Shown: piece by piece, positions 1-9,061 of the stretch
Numbering within the stretch: the stretch's first letter is position 1
How the letters are laid out: every line of letters starts with the position of its first letter
DNA from: Planctomycetaceae bacterium
GTDB lineage: Bacteria > Planctomycetota > Planctomycetia > Pirellulales > Pirellulaceae
Direction of reading: 5' to 3'
DNA length: 64,000 nt
NCBI GenBank assembly: GCA_002726245.1
Contig: PBSM01000168.1
Location: forward strand, 1 to 64,000
Notes under the pieces: model-generated
Seen by the model: only the letters and a program-made list of their open reading frames with translations
The model's database searches: none
Told to the model about the DNA's origin: nothing
Position numbers and translations under genes: made by a program

Positions 1-66
1 ACCAAGGCAGCGAACCACTTGTTTTCTGGTGGTAAGTCGATCGCGCTGCTTTGGAGCCAGTCCCAT
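1..66 (-). CDS. 5' end of an unidentified gene, cut by the window edge
   Basis: An ATG on the minus strand (complement of 64-66) opens a frame that stays open to the window edge, giving 22 residues beginning MGLAPKQRDRLTTRKQ. A GGGAG ribosome-binding site lies about 9 bases upstream, and the start is only 30 bases beyond the stop of the SDR gene, so the two are probably cotranscribed. The fragment is too short and too basic to identify. The start choice rests on the RBS and the tight spacing. Confidence 0.5.
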   Translation of the reverse strand, partial: MGLAPKQRDRLTTRKQVVRCLG

Positions 67-96
67 TTTCACGACTCCCTTTTTAGTTTGAGTACG

Positions 97-906
97 TTAC
101 CAGTGCATCACCTGTCCTCCGTCCACGTTGAGCGTCTGGCCGGTGATGTTGTTGGCTCGAAAAGATGCGAGGAACACCGCTAGGTTTGCAATGTCTTCAC
201 AAGTTTGCCAACGGCCTAACGGAGTGACCTTTTCTACTTTTTCAGTGGCCCAGTCTTCATAAGGCTTGCGCTCGTTTTCGACTTGGGCGTTGAACCAGCT
301 TTGCCACACGGCGCGATTCACCGCGGTCTTGATCATGCCGGGGCATATCGTATTCACGCGAATGTCATACTCTGTGAGATCCTTCGCGGCGCACTGAGCG
401 AAGTTGATCAGAGCCGCCTTTGCCGCGCTGTAGGGAGGATCCGTCTGAGATCCGATCTGTCCGGCGATTGAAGAGATGAAGAGCATGGTCCCTTCTTGCT
501 GCGCCGTCATCTGCGGAGAGAAAGCATGGGCCGTGTTCACCGCGCCGCCGAGATTGATGCGCAGAACGAACTCCCAATCGTCGGGCTCGAGATTCCAAAA
601 TGGAAAACCATACTTGCCCGACCCGACGCCCGCCGCGTACACGAGATGATTGCAACCGCCGTATTCAGTTACCACATCGGCGGCGATCTTCCGCAGCACG
701 TGATAGTCGGTTACATCGACTTCGTAGCCGACGACCGTTGCATCGTGCTTGCTAGCGATCTCCTGTGCCGCCTGATTCACCTTGGGATCAACGTCGCATA
801 AGATCACCTTGCAGCGTTCCTCGGCGAACGCTTCGCCAATTGCCCGGCCGATGCCCTTGGCACCACCGACAATAACTGCGGTTTGATACGCTAAGGCGAG
901 ATCCAC
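97..906 (-). CDS. SDR-family NAD(P)-dependent oxidoreductase
   Basis: A 269-residue short-chain dehydrogenase/reductase, close to the usual 250-270 for classical SDRs. The N-terminal cofactor loop reads GGAKGIGRA (residues 14-22). The catalytic residues can be placed as Asn118, Ser146, Tyr159 and Lys163 (YSAAK), and the NNAG motif is YAAG at 90-93. The C-terminus ends in the typical ITGQTLNVDGG. Substrate cannot be read from sequence; an alcohol/ketone or sugar redox role in the cytoplasm is the family expectation. The start is GTG at 904-906, supported by AGGAGA about 7 bases upstream. A gene starts 30 bases downstream, suggesting an operon. Confidence 0.9.
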   Translation of the reverse strand: MDLALAYQTAVIVGGAKGIGRAIGEAFAEERCKVILCDVDPKVNQAAQEIASKHDATVVGYEVDVTDYHVLRKIAADVVTEYGGCNHLVYAAGVGSGKYGFPFWNLEPDDWEFVLRINLGGAVNTAHAFSPQMTAQQEGTMLFISSIAGQIGSQTDPPYSAAKAALINFAQCAAKDLTEYDIRVNTICPGMIKTAVNRAVWQSWFNAQVENERKPYEDWATEKVEKVTPLGRWQTCEDIANLAVFLASFRANNITGQTLNVDGGQVMHW

Positions 907-933
907 AATCCGTCTCCTGTGCGAATGGCAGTG

Positions 934-1056
934 CTACGGGTTTGCAACGCCAAGCTGCGTGCAGAGTTCCAAGCAGTGGCCATCTGGATCAAAGACACCC
1001 GTGGCAATCGCCTGCCGGACAAACTGTTGGACGTCCGGTGGGAAGGTCTCGCTCAT
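934..1056 (-). CDS. Possible 40-residue protein, antitoxin-like N-terminus
   Basis: A short frame from ATG (complement of 1054-1056) to TAG, ending 27 bases before the SDR start. It begins MSETFPPDVQQFVRQAIATG, which resembles the opening of ParD-like ribbon-helix-helix antitoxins (PPDVQQFV...I.tG). The remainder, with a DPDGH..LEL stretch, does not continue that family, so it may be a truncated antitoxin head read into other sequence. There is no toxin partner beside it. It could equally be a chance frame. Confidence 0.3.
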   Translation of the reverse strand: MSETFPPDVQQFVRQAIATGVFDPDGHCLELCTQLGVANP

Positions 1057-1195
1057 GGCGTCATTGTAGCAGGATGCGTGAAATCAGGCGCGGCAGGTGC
1101 AGCAACCGGACCTGCTCGCCGGCGAGCTTGATGGGGACCGAGTTTGCCCCTATACTACGTGATTCGCTGAATCTCGCGAGAAGGAAAACAAGAAG

Positions 1196-1420
1196 ATGAC
1201 GATTGATAAGAGTCTAAGGGTCCGAGCCGGCATGATGAAGACGCGTAACGTTCTCACACGTGCCGAGCGACTCGAGAAATTGAAGGTAGCGGATCGCTGG
1301 TCCGAAGGCGATAGCGTGCTCGGCTTGCCGAAGGTACGCGTCCAAAGGCTGGCGATGAAGAAGAAGAAGAAGGTGAAGGTTGTGGAGGAGGAAGAGGGCG
1401 AAGAGAAGTTGGAAACTTGA
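1196..1420 (+). CDS. Small basic protein (Planctomycetes/Verrucomicrobia/Chlamydiae type)
   Basis: A 74-residue protein opening MTIDKSLRVRAGMMKTRNVL, followed by TRAERLEKL, DRW.EGDS and LGLPKVRV. This is the recognisable pattern of the small basic protein family (TIGR04137 as remembered) of the PVC bacteria, whose function is unknown though a link to ribosomes has been suggested. Odd here is the tail: five consecutive lysines followed by a glutamate-rich stretch, EEEEGEE. AGAAGG precedes the ATG. It stands alone on this strand, divergent from the SDR genes. A 100-residue minus-strand frame over it is only its shadow. Confidence 0.85.
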   Translation: MTIDKSLRVRAGMMKTRNVLTRAERLEKLKVADRWSEGDSVLGLPKVRVQRLAMKKKKKVKVVEEEEGEEKLET

Positions 1421-1480
1421 TCTTTCGGCTTGGCCTTTGTTTCTTTGCTCATTACTTCTCCTTGTTAATCGAGTACCGCG

Positions 1481-2752
1481 ATGCGCGCCTGCCTGGAATA
1501 TGGCCGAACCGGGTTGGACGTCGATTTGCCGGATCGTCCCGGCACGAGGACGCTGGCATATAAAGACGCTCAGCCGTTGGCCGATCCGGACGCTGCCGCT
1601 CGCAACGTGCTGACGAAGCCAACCGGCACGCCTCCTCTGACCGAATTGGCTCGCGGAAGGAAAGACGCCTGCATTGTCATCTGTGACATCACGCGTCCCG
1701 TTCCCAACGAGCTGATTCTTCGCCCGATGCTGGCGATGCTCGGAGAGGCGGGTATCGCCCAGGATAAGATCACGATTCTGATCGCGACGGGCGCTCATCG
1801 GCCGAGTACCGACGAAGAGATTGTGGAGATGGTCGGCAAGCAAATTGCGCGCGACTATCGGATTGAGAATCACCACGCGACGGTCTTGGAAGAACACACG
1901 AATCTTGGCGACAGTCCGCGAGGCGTGCCGATCTGGATCGACTCGCGATACGTCAACGCCGACCTGAAGATCACGATTGGCTTGATCGAGCCGCATTTGA
2001 TGGCCGGCTTCTCTGGTGGCCGGAAGCTAATCTGCCCTGGAATCGCAGCGCTGGAAACGATCAAGGTCTGGCACGGGCCTAAGTTCCTCGAACATCCCAA
2101 GGCGGACTGCGGCATCCTCGATGGCAACCCTGTTCACGAAGAGAACACTTGGATCGCTCAGAAGGCCGGTTGCGATTTCATCTGCAATGTTGTCATCGAT
2201 GCTCAGCGACGTGCTTTGAAGTTCGTCGCGGGCGACATGATCGAAGCCTTTCACGAAGGTGTCGATTTCGTGAAGGGTGTTGTTGTCGATACCGTGCCGG
2301 AACGCGTTGACATCGTCGTGACCAGTTCGGCTGGCTATCCTCTCGATACGACGTTCTACCAGGCGGTGAAGGGCCTGACCGGAGCTTTGCCAATCGTCAA
2401 GCAAGGCGGCACGATCATCCTCGCGGCGAGTTTGAGCGAGGGCATCGGCAGCCCCGAGTTCCAGCAATTGTTCGATGAAAATCCGAGCCTCGATGTTTTC
2501 ATGGAGCGAATCCTTGGCAAAGACTACTTCGTGATGGATCAATGGCAACTTGAAGAACTGGCCAAGGTGTGTCGCAAGGCGAAAGTCAAAGTCGTCAGTG
2601 ATGGCTTGCCGGCCGAGACAATCAATCAACTCTTTGTCGAGAGTGCTCCCAGCGTCGAGCAAGCTGTTGCTGATTCGCTCGACGAGTACGGCGAGTCGGC
2701 CAGTATGGCCGTCATTCCCAAAGGCCCCTACGTACTAGCTCAAGTCGCATAG
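1481..2752 (+). CDS. larA: LarA-family nickel-dependent racemase/epimerase
   Basis: A 423-residue LarA-like (DUF2088) protein. In LarA a nickel-pincer nucleotide covalently bound to a lysine racemises lactate or other 2-hydroxy acids by proton-coupled hydride transfer. Visible signatures are CDITRPVP (68-75), GAHRP with His106, and [12 protein letters not shown] with His172 and Lys182. His106, His172 and Lys182 fall two residues before His108, His174 and Lys184 of the Lactobacillus enzyme. The C-terminal domain is complete. LarB, LarC and LarE, which make the cofactor, are not in the window. Substrate is unknown: the family contains many non-lactate racemases. It converges on the next gene with a 13-base gap. 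Confidence 0.85.
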   Translation: MRACLEYGRTGLDVDLPDRPGTRTLAYKDAQPLADPDAAARNVLTKPTGTPPLTELARGRKDACIVICDITRPVPNELILRPMLAMLGEAGIAQDKITILIATGAHRPSTDEEIVEMVGKQIARDYRIENHHATVLEEHTNLGDSPRGVPIWIDSRYVNADLKITIGLIEPHLMAGFSGGRKLICPGIAALETIKVWHGPKFLEHPKADCGILDGNPVHEENTWIAQKAGCDFICNVVIDAQRRALKFVAGDMIEAFHEGVDFVKGVVVDTVPERVDIVVTSSAGYPLDTTFYQAVKGLTGALPIVKQGGTIILAASLSEGIGSPEFQQLFDENPSLDVFMERILGKDYFVMDQWQLEELAKVCRKAKVKVVSDGLPAETINQLFVESAPSVEQAVADSLDEYGESASMAVIPKGPYVLAQVA

Positions 2753-2765
2753 TTGTCGGCGCTCG

Positions 2766-4502
2766 CTAGGCCCAGAAGCGTAACGCCAGTGCGACCATCA
2801 ACAGTCCCATGGCGCCAAAATCGCGACGAGAGCAGCGATTGCTCTTGGCGTTGTAGCGCAAGTAGTTCAACGTCGCTCCAGTTGGGCACCCGAATCGACA
2901 GTAGGCCATCGGAACGAAAGCGGAAGCCACAAGTCCACCAAGTGCGACCGAGAGTGTTGCTGCTCCGGCGATCCAAAAGATGAAAGCATCGAAAGGCTCG
3001 ATGCCAGCCAAGTTCAGTTGCCAGTGCAACATGCCGGTCAGGATCACGAGCAAGAGCAACAGCCCCGGCACGCACTTCAAACTGCGAACGACAACCCGTG
3101 GCAGCCGAGCCTTCCAGGGCAACCGATTCCGCACGAGTTGCTGCGCCGCTCCGAAGGGGCAGACTTGTTGGCAGTAGAGGTTCTTCTTGGAGACCGCTGG
3201 CATGATCAGCGCTGCCGCGGTGAGCAACGCCAAACCCGGAGCTAACTGCCACGGCACGCCGCTTTGCGCCCAGCCAACCAACAACGCCTGCGACAGCATG
3301 TCGCCATTGAGGAAACCGAAGTACAAGACCAACACCACGTGAAAGCCAACTCGGACCCAACGCGACCCGCGCAACCGAGTGAAAGCCATCAACAACGCGG
3401 TGCCCAACACGCAGCAGGTTCCGATGTCCCGCAACGACCAGACGATCCTTCGCGAGCATCCCTGCGACGGCCTCAGAGCTTGCCGTGCCGCCTTTGGCAG
3501 GCCGTACGCCATCGCCCTGCTCGTCATCGTCGCGCCCGAGACACCTTCGATCTCTGCCGCCGCCGCCGGATCCAACTTGGAAAGCTCTGCGAGAGTCAGG
3601 TCGTTAAATCGCTCTAGGAAGTAACTGTCGTCGCGCACATACCCGACATAGGGCTCGTTGTCATAACTCCTACGTACGCGGATACCCTTGACGCGACCAT
3701 CGCGATCCAGAGCGATGAGCGTGTCTGTCGGGCCTTGATAACCCATCTCCGTATCCGTCGCGGGCGATGTGCGGAAGACGGACCCCAGAGTCGTTCCACG
3801 ATCGTCGTGTACATCTAGTATTGCCGGACTCGACTCGTCACTCACAAGCTCGAAAGCCTCGGGAAAGAAAGTCGTCGCTTCGGCCAAGTCGATCTCGTGC
3901 GGAAACCGCAACGACGGAGTTGCACCGCCGAGCCGCAAGGCGATTCCTTCCAAGATAGCCAGGCTCGTTAGCGTGGCTCCGCTGACAGCATCGACGCCTG
4001 CCGTGTGCCTTGCCTCTTCCCACGACCGACCCGCCAAAACAGTCATGAACACGTCATCGTTGACAACGTCTCGCACATGCTCGACCGTATCGGCACTTCG
4101 GAGGATTTCGATTCCAACGACACGATTCTCCGTATCAAAGGCAAGCAGCGTGTTCGTGGGCCCCAAGTAACCGACGATCTGATCGCTAGTTGGTGACGTC
4201 TGGACGAAGTAGCCCAACGGCTGTTGCTGCGAATCCAAGACAGTTCTCGCACCCGTGTGCGAGCTTGGGCCAATCGACTTCGCATCGGGAAAGAACTTCT
4301 GGAGCCGTCCGGTCGTGACCGGATCTTCTCGCAGACTTACTTGACGCAATTCGTAAGCAACGTGCTGATCCCGAATCAGCCACAGGATGGCTGCGAAGAC
4401 ACCGGCGCGAATCGCGTGAAGTGCGATATGCCCAAGGTGGCCGTCGCGTTCCACAAGATGCGAGGTTTCCGAACCGGCTCGAATGCCAGAGGCTGTTTTC
4501 AT
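2766..4502 (-). CDS. NosR/NirI-like membrane flavoprotein, two FMN-binding domains plus Fe-S region
   Basis: A 578-residue protein with one N-terminal membrane segment (about 33-45), two tandem FMN_bind domains, then about five hydrophobic segments (360-575). Each FMN domain ends in an SGAT motif whose threonine normally carries covalent FMN: Thr177 (VSGATLTS) and Thr325 (VSGATMTS). The C-terminal part has two cysteine pairs, YCQQVCP (444, 448) and YCRFGCP (535, 539), the NapH/NosR pattern. The expected role is electron transfer between the quinone pool and extracytoplasmic acceptors. NosR normally has a single FMN domain, so the duplication is notable. The broken FAD oxidoreductase lies 22 bases upstream on the same strand, so a shared transcript is likely; no nos or nir genes are nearby. 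Confidence 0.8.
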   Translation of the reverse strand: MKTASGIRAGSETSHLVERDGHLGHIALHAIRAGVFAAILWLIRDQHVAYELRQVSLREDPVTTGRLQKFFPDAKSIGPSSHTGARTVLDSQQQPLGYFVQTSPTSDQIVGYLGPTNTLLAFDTENRVVGIEILRSADTVEHVRDVVNDDVFMTVLAGRSWEEARHTAGVDAVSGATLTSLAILEGIALRLGGATPSLRFPHEIDLAEATTFFPEAFELVSDESSPAILDVHDDRGTTLGSVFRTSPATDTEMGYQGPTDTLIALDRDGRVKGIRVRRSYDNEPYVGYVRDDSYFLERFNDLTLAELSKLDPAAAAEIEGVSGATMTSRAMAYGLPKAARQALRPSQGCSRRIVWSLRDIGTCCVLGTALLMAFTRLRGSRWVRVGFHVVLVLYFGFLNGDMLSQALLVGWAQSGVPWQLAPGLALLTAAALIMPAVSKKNLYCQQVCPFGAAQQLVRNRLPWKARLPRVVVRSLKCVPGLLLLLVILTGMLHWQLNLAGIEPFDAFIFWIAGAATLSVALGGLVASAFVPMAYCRFGCPTGATLNYLRYNAKSNRCSRRDFGAMGLLMVALALRFWA

Positions 4503-4524
4503 CGGCGAGTAGCCCTACAACATG

Positions 4525-6790
4525 CTACTTCGCCAGAAGCTGAATCGCATCGGCGTGAACGAACCCGCCCGCACCTTCCGACGACACGCTGACCAGACAA
4601 GACTCACCCGCGGCCAATTCGACCTCGCCGAGCAAAATGAAACCGTTCTCCAGCGGAGGTGGATCTTTCATGTTGATGGCACGTTCGAGCATTCTCTTTG
4701 CGGTCCGAACAGTTACCGGAACCTTCGAGCCACGGTTCTCATGTTGTCGATAGGCAAGACGCACTTGGTAGCGTCCGGCTTTCGGTACTTTCGCTTCGAA
4801 CGCGATCGAAGCCTTGCTGTCGGGTGATGCGTACTGGTAACCGTACGCAACGTAACCCTTCAGTCCCGTTCCAAGCGTCCAACTGCCAACGCGTTTCGCA
4901 TCTTTGTCATCAACCACAATCCCCGGCAACTTCGCCGGATCGATACCGGTTGGCGGGCCTTCGGCACTGGCTACCAGAACGTGTTCCGGCATCTCGATCT
5001 CGTCGAAGACTGTCGAACGATGAGCCTTGCCTGGAAGCTGCACGAGGGTCTTGAGATCGTTGAGGTAATGCGTGTAGACCTCGCGCGGCATGCAATCATG
5101 CAACGTGCAAATCGACGCCGCTTTGCCGACGACTTCGCCCATCATGCCGCAAGTCTTCATCACACGCGTCGTGCCGAGAGCTTCATGCGTGACGCTGATG
5201 TTGCGTCCCGCCATGAACAGGTTTTCGACGTTGCGTGAGTAGAAGCAACGATACGGCACGGGATAGCCGTAAGTGCGATCGATGCGTCGGTCGTGCTCGG
5301 CGATGGAAATGAAGGGGTTGTCGGGAAACTTCCCAGCGTATTGCTTCTTGGGGTAGTGCAAATCGATCGACCACGTGCTTGGCACGAAGCCATCGGTGAA
5401 CTTCTTCTTGGAAACGACGTAGTCTTGTGTGAGGACTACGTCGCCCATCAGCCGCCGAGATTCGCGTGGTCCGCCGATGAAAGCGATCCATGCCAGTCGT
5501 GCATTGCGGTGCTGGTCGCGGCCGTCGCGATTCTTCATGGCGTTGAAGGCACCATAGACTGCTCGCAAGTTCCAATCCCGAATCGCCTCCGCGCCGCCAA
5601 GCGGATCTTTGTCGAAGCCACTCTCCCAGAACCACTGACCGTGATGATCTCGCGGATACGGAAAATCCTTCATGTCGAGATCGAGTGCCCACGGTGTCTG
5701 CGGGAACTCGACCGGTTCATCAATCTCGTCCCAGACCCACATGTTGCTCATGCCCATGCGACCTTTCGGGGCCATGTCCGAGTCGGCCTCGGCGAGATAG
5801 CCGATGGTACCGTGTCCCGTGCAGTCAGCGAAGAGCCTCGCCGTGAATCGCTTGTGTTCGCTCGTTCGCGTATCGAATGCGTACACGGCCGAAATGCGTT
5901 TGTTCTCCTTCTCGACTTTGTAAGCGTGGTGATTCAAGAACAGGCCGATGTTCTTCTCGGCGCGAACGACTCGCTCTTTCAACGCGTCGCCAAACTCCTC
6001 AGCGCGGCCCGGCGACTTCGTCGCTTTGTCAGCAAATTCGTCAATGATCTCGCCGATCCGTGGATACTCGCCGCGCCGAATCAAGCCCATCGCCCAGACT
6101 CGGACTTCGCTCGACCCCTTTGCCGCCCAACACCGGCCGGTTCTGAATCAGTGCGACCTTGCATCCCATGCGAGCGGCGGAAATGGCCGTTCCCATTCCG
6201 GCATAGCCTCCACCGACAACCACCAAGTCGTAGCCAGATTTCTCGGTCGGCTCGTCGGACAATCCAAGCAGCTTTTGTCGCCAATCAGCGAGGATGGTGT
6301 TCTCGTTCGGAGGTGGCGTCTCGTTCTTGGTGAAGAAAATCGCATCACAACGACCGTCAAAGCCCGTCAAGTCATGTAACGCGATCGTTGTTTCCGCCGA
6401 CTCGATGTCAACGGTCCCGCCGTCGTGCCAGAACCACTCCTTGCCTTTGGTCCCGAAGTTCTCCGCCACCGGCTTGCCGTTTACAACGAGTTGAAACTTG
6501 CCTGGAGTTCCTGGCGCGTCCCACTTCGCAACCCAGTCCTTCGTGCGAACGAAGACGCGATACGTTCCCATCGACGGAAACTCGATGGTTGTCGTGGCGT
6601 CCTTCAACGGTCGGCCCATTCCGTGAGCAAGCAGATGTGGCGAACCCATGTTGTCGATGAACTGCGTATCCAAGACCCACCCGCCGTGGTCATCAAAGCT
6701 CTCCGCTTCGATCAGCACTTGGTCTTGCGCCGCTGCAGTGCTGATGCCAGGAACGAAGAACAGTGCCAATACGATCAGTGATTTATTCAT
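4525..6790 (-). pseudogene. Exported FAD-dependent oxidoreductase, broken by a one-base frameshift
   Basis: The gene reads as one protein of about 754 residues if one base is removed. The first part (6790 down to about 6119) has a signal peptide (MNKSLIVLALFFVPGISTAA), a beta-sandwich region and the FAD dinucleotide motif GGGYAGMG (193-200), running to RPVLGGKG. The second part (from about 6114 down to 4525) resumes with SSEVRVWAMG, continues through the FAD_oxidored body and ends with a second beta-sandwich domain. The break is in the C run at 6115-6118: three Cs instead of four restore the frame. A purine-rich GAGAG site precedes the ATG at 6788-6790. Both halves look well preserved, so a sequencing error or a very recent mutation is likely. 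Confidence 0.8.
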
Positions 6791-7075
6791 CTCTCTTTTC
6801 TCTCGGTCTTTGGCATGTGTTCCGCGAAAGGTATCTGCATGATACTCTTGAAGTTGCACATCTTTCTTAGCCGCGTAGCGGCAGCATACAATAGCCTGAG
6901 GCCGGCTTACGCCCCAAGTTACTATATGCCGTCCCTGTGGGACTGGAAATGGGCAGCTTCATGCCGTCCCTGTGGGACTGGAAATGGGCAGCTTCAAAAC
7001 ATAAACACGATATTCGGGATAGAATGTTTGTCTCGATTGGCCCACCTATCTTCACGCCTTCCAACGGAACACGCC
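6791..7075. other. Divergent intergenic region with palindromic repeats
   Basis: This separates two divergent genes. It holds palindrome-rich sequence (GCCGCGTAGCGGC at about 6872-6884, then a GCCTGAGGCCGGCTTACGCC stretch) and a 35-base tandem duplication (6926-6995). No coding frame of its own is convincing. The promoters of both flanking genes must lie here, but I could not fix them. Confidence 0.6.
6926..6995. repeat. 35-base unit, two perfect tandem copies
   Basis: Copies at 6926-6960 and 6961-6995 are identical and begin ATGCCGTCCCTGTGGGACTG. Each unit holds the small palindrome GTCCCTGTGGGAC, the same GGGAC/GTCCC hairpin theme seen near 11108 and 17345-17420. The identity of the two copies suggests a recent duplication of a dispersed palindromic element. 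Confidence 0.85.
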
Positions 7076-8905
7076 ATGAAACAACGAATGCTGCCGCTTG
7101 CCGTTGCGTTCGCCGCAATTCTTTCGGTCCTACAAGCTACCACAGCGGACGACTGGCCTCAGTGGCGCGGGCCGAATCGTGATGGATTATCGACTGAAAC
7201 GGGATTGTTAAATGAGTGGCCCGAGGAAGGGCCCACAGTTGTGTGGAAAGTGGAGAATGCCGGGGTTGGTTACTCTTCGCTATCGGTGAAGGGTGACCGA
7301 GTGTTCACGCAGGGCGATCTTGATGGCGTTGAGAACGTTATCTGTTACAGCGTCAAAGACGGCTCGGTGTTATGGGCTGTCCAACCGGAGCCGCTTGGCG
7401 AGGCATTGGCCGCGCGTGTTGAGTCGCAATTCGAGCAGCTCGACAAGAACCGTGACGGCAAGATCGATGACCTAGAAGCAGCGTCGGGTGATGGACGCTT
7501 GGTAAGTGCGGAATCAGCGAGTGCAGGCAACAAGACCGAGATCGCCGAGCAACGAGTCGGCTGGCTGTTTACGCAGTTGGACAAGGATTCGAACGGCAAG
7601 CTTGTGTTCACAGAAGTCCCACAGCGATTGTTCAACGAGTTGTATCAACGCGCGGATCGGTCGGACTCAGATGCCGATGTCGAAGCGCTGGTGAACAGCC
7701 GCGTTGCCGCTGCCCTTCAGCAAGACAAAGACGCCGACCAGAAGATCTCAAAGCAAGAAGCTCAAGGTACGCTGCTGCGAATGCTCTTCGGCCGTGCTGA
7801 CTCACGTGTCGCGGGCGAGCGCAAGGGCGATGGCGTGTTGACGGAAGACGAATTGCGAAAGTACTTCACACAACGAGAGGGAGGCAAAGATGGCGAGATC
7901 TCGAAAGACGAATTGCAGCGATACTACGAACAGACACACCCAGGGCGCGACGGTGTGTTCACCAAAGCCGATGTGCGTAGATTCTATGGCGGTTATCGAA
8001 ACTCGTTCGGCGATGGTCCTCGCGGAACGCCAACCATCGACGGAGACGTTGTCTATGCCGAGGGTGGCAACGGCGACGTAACCTGCTTCGACGCAGAAAC
8101 AGGAAAGACGATCTGGCACGTGAATCTCGTTGACGACTTCGGCGGCCGCCGTCCCGGTTGGGGATACAGCGAGTCGCCACTAGTCGTCAATGATTGGCTG
8201 ATCGTTACTCCGGGGGACCAGAACGGCGCGATTGCAGCCTTGGACAAGCGAACCGGAGAAGTTATATGGCGTTCGGAGGATGTTGCCGAAGGCGCCCAGT
8301 ATTCGTCACCGGTGATTGCCAAGATTGCGGGCGAAGAGCAAATCGTCCAGTTCGGTCGCAACAGTGTGTACGGAGTGTCGTTGATGGGTGGGAAGTTGCT
8401 CTGGAACTACTCGGGGGCCAACAATGGGACCGCGAACGTCTGCACTCCGATTGTCGATGACGATCACGTGTTGGCTTCCAGCGCGTATGGCAAGGGCAGT
8501 GGCTTGGTCAAGGTTTCGAACGACGGTGACGTGCAGAAGGCAGAGGAAGTCTATTTCGAGAGCAAACTGGCAAACCATCACGGCGGGATCGTGAAGGTTG
8601 GCGATCACGTCTACGGCTTTGGCCGTACTTTGATCTGTATGAACTTCCTGACGGGCGAGATTGCGTGGGAGGCTCGCAGCGTCGGCAAGGGTTCGCTGAC
8701 CTATGGCGATGGCCATCTCTATTGTCTCAGCGAACGGAACGAGTTGGCATTGGTCGAAGCCACTTCGGAGAAGTACATCGAGAAAGGCCGCATTCGCCTG
8801 CCAAAGACCGACCGCTCGTCATGGGCTCATCCGGTTGTCGCGAACGGCCGCCTGTACATTCGCGACCAGAACCTACTGACCTGTTACGACATTCGAGCTA
8901 ACTAA
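7076..8905 (+). CDS. Secreted PQQ-like beta-propeller protein with EF-hand loops
   Basis: A 609-residue protein from ATG 7076, where a signal peptide begins (MKQRMLPLAVAFAAILSVLQ); an upstream in-frame start at 6815 would put the signal in mid-protein. It opens with DDWPQWRGPNRDG, the hallmark of planctomycete PQQ-like propellers, and propeller blades resume at about 320 (GTPTIDGDVVYAEGGNGDV) to the end. Between blade 1 and the rest sits an insert (about 120-310) with some six EF-hand-like loops such as DKNRDGKIDDLE, DKDSNGKL, DKDADQKISKQE, GKDGEISKDE and GRDGVFTKAD, so calcium binding is probable. Catalytic dehydrogenase residues are not evident; such proteins may be scaffolds or enzymes of unknown substrate. 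Confidence 0.85.
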   Translation: MKQRMLPLAVAFAAILSVLQATTADDWPQWRGPNRDGLSTETGLLNEWPEEGPTVVWKVENAGVGYSSLSVKGDRVFTQGDLDGVENVICYSVKDGSVLWAVQPEPLGEALAARVESQFEQLDKNRDGKIDDLEAASGDGRLVSAESASAGNKTEIAEQRVGWLFTQLDKDSNGKLVFTEVPQRLFNELYQRADRSDSDADVEALVNSRVAAALQQDKDADQKISKQEAQGTLLRMLFGRADSRVAGERKGDGVLTEDELRKYFTQREGGKDGEISKDELQRYYEQTHPGRDGVFTKADVRRFYGGYRNSFGDGPRGTPTIDGDVVYAEGGNGDVTCFDAETGKTIWHVNLVDDFGGRRPGWGYSESPLVVNDWLIVTPGDQNGAIAALDKRTGEVIWRSEDVAEGAQYSSPVIAKIAGEEQIVQFGRNSVYGVSLMGGKLLWNYSGANNGTANVCTPIVDDDHVLASSAYGKGSGLVKVSNDGDVQKAEEVYFESKLANHHGGIVKVGDHVYGFGRTLICMNFLTGEIAWEARSVGKGSLTYGDGHLYCLSERNELALVEATSEKYIEKGRIRLPKTDRSSWAHPVVANGRLYIRDQNLLTCYDIRAN

Positions 8906-9061
8906 CTGAAGATCCACACTGGCAAGAATACAAGTTAAACAAATCAAAGGCCCTGAGTTGCTACCGTGGGTTGTTCTGGTTCCAGCCCTTGGCAAGTACA
9001 ATGATGTGCACGCTCAGATCCGGTACTGGATCAGTTTGCCTTCCGCCACTGAGGATGCACC

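Noticed and set aside
365-655. Arg-rich minus-strand frame inside the SDR gene
   Set aside because: Out-of-frame shadow of a clear SDR with all catalytic residues in the other frame.
1150-1452. 100-codon minus-strand frame over the small basic protein
   Set aside because: Its poly-Phe and poly-Ser runs are the complement of the lysine and glutamate runs of the real gene.
6926-6995. Possible CRISPR repeat
   Set aside because: Two adjacent identical 35-base units with no spacer between them: a tandem duplication, not an array. No cas genes are present.
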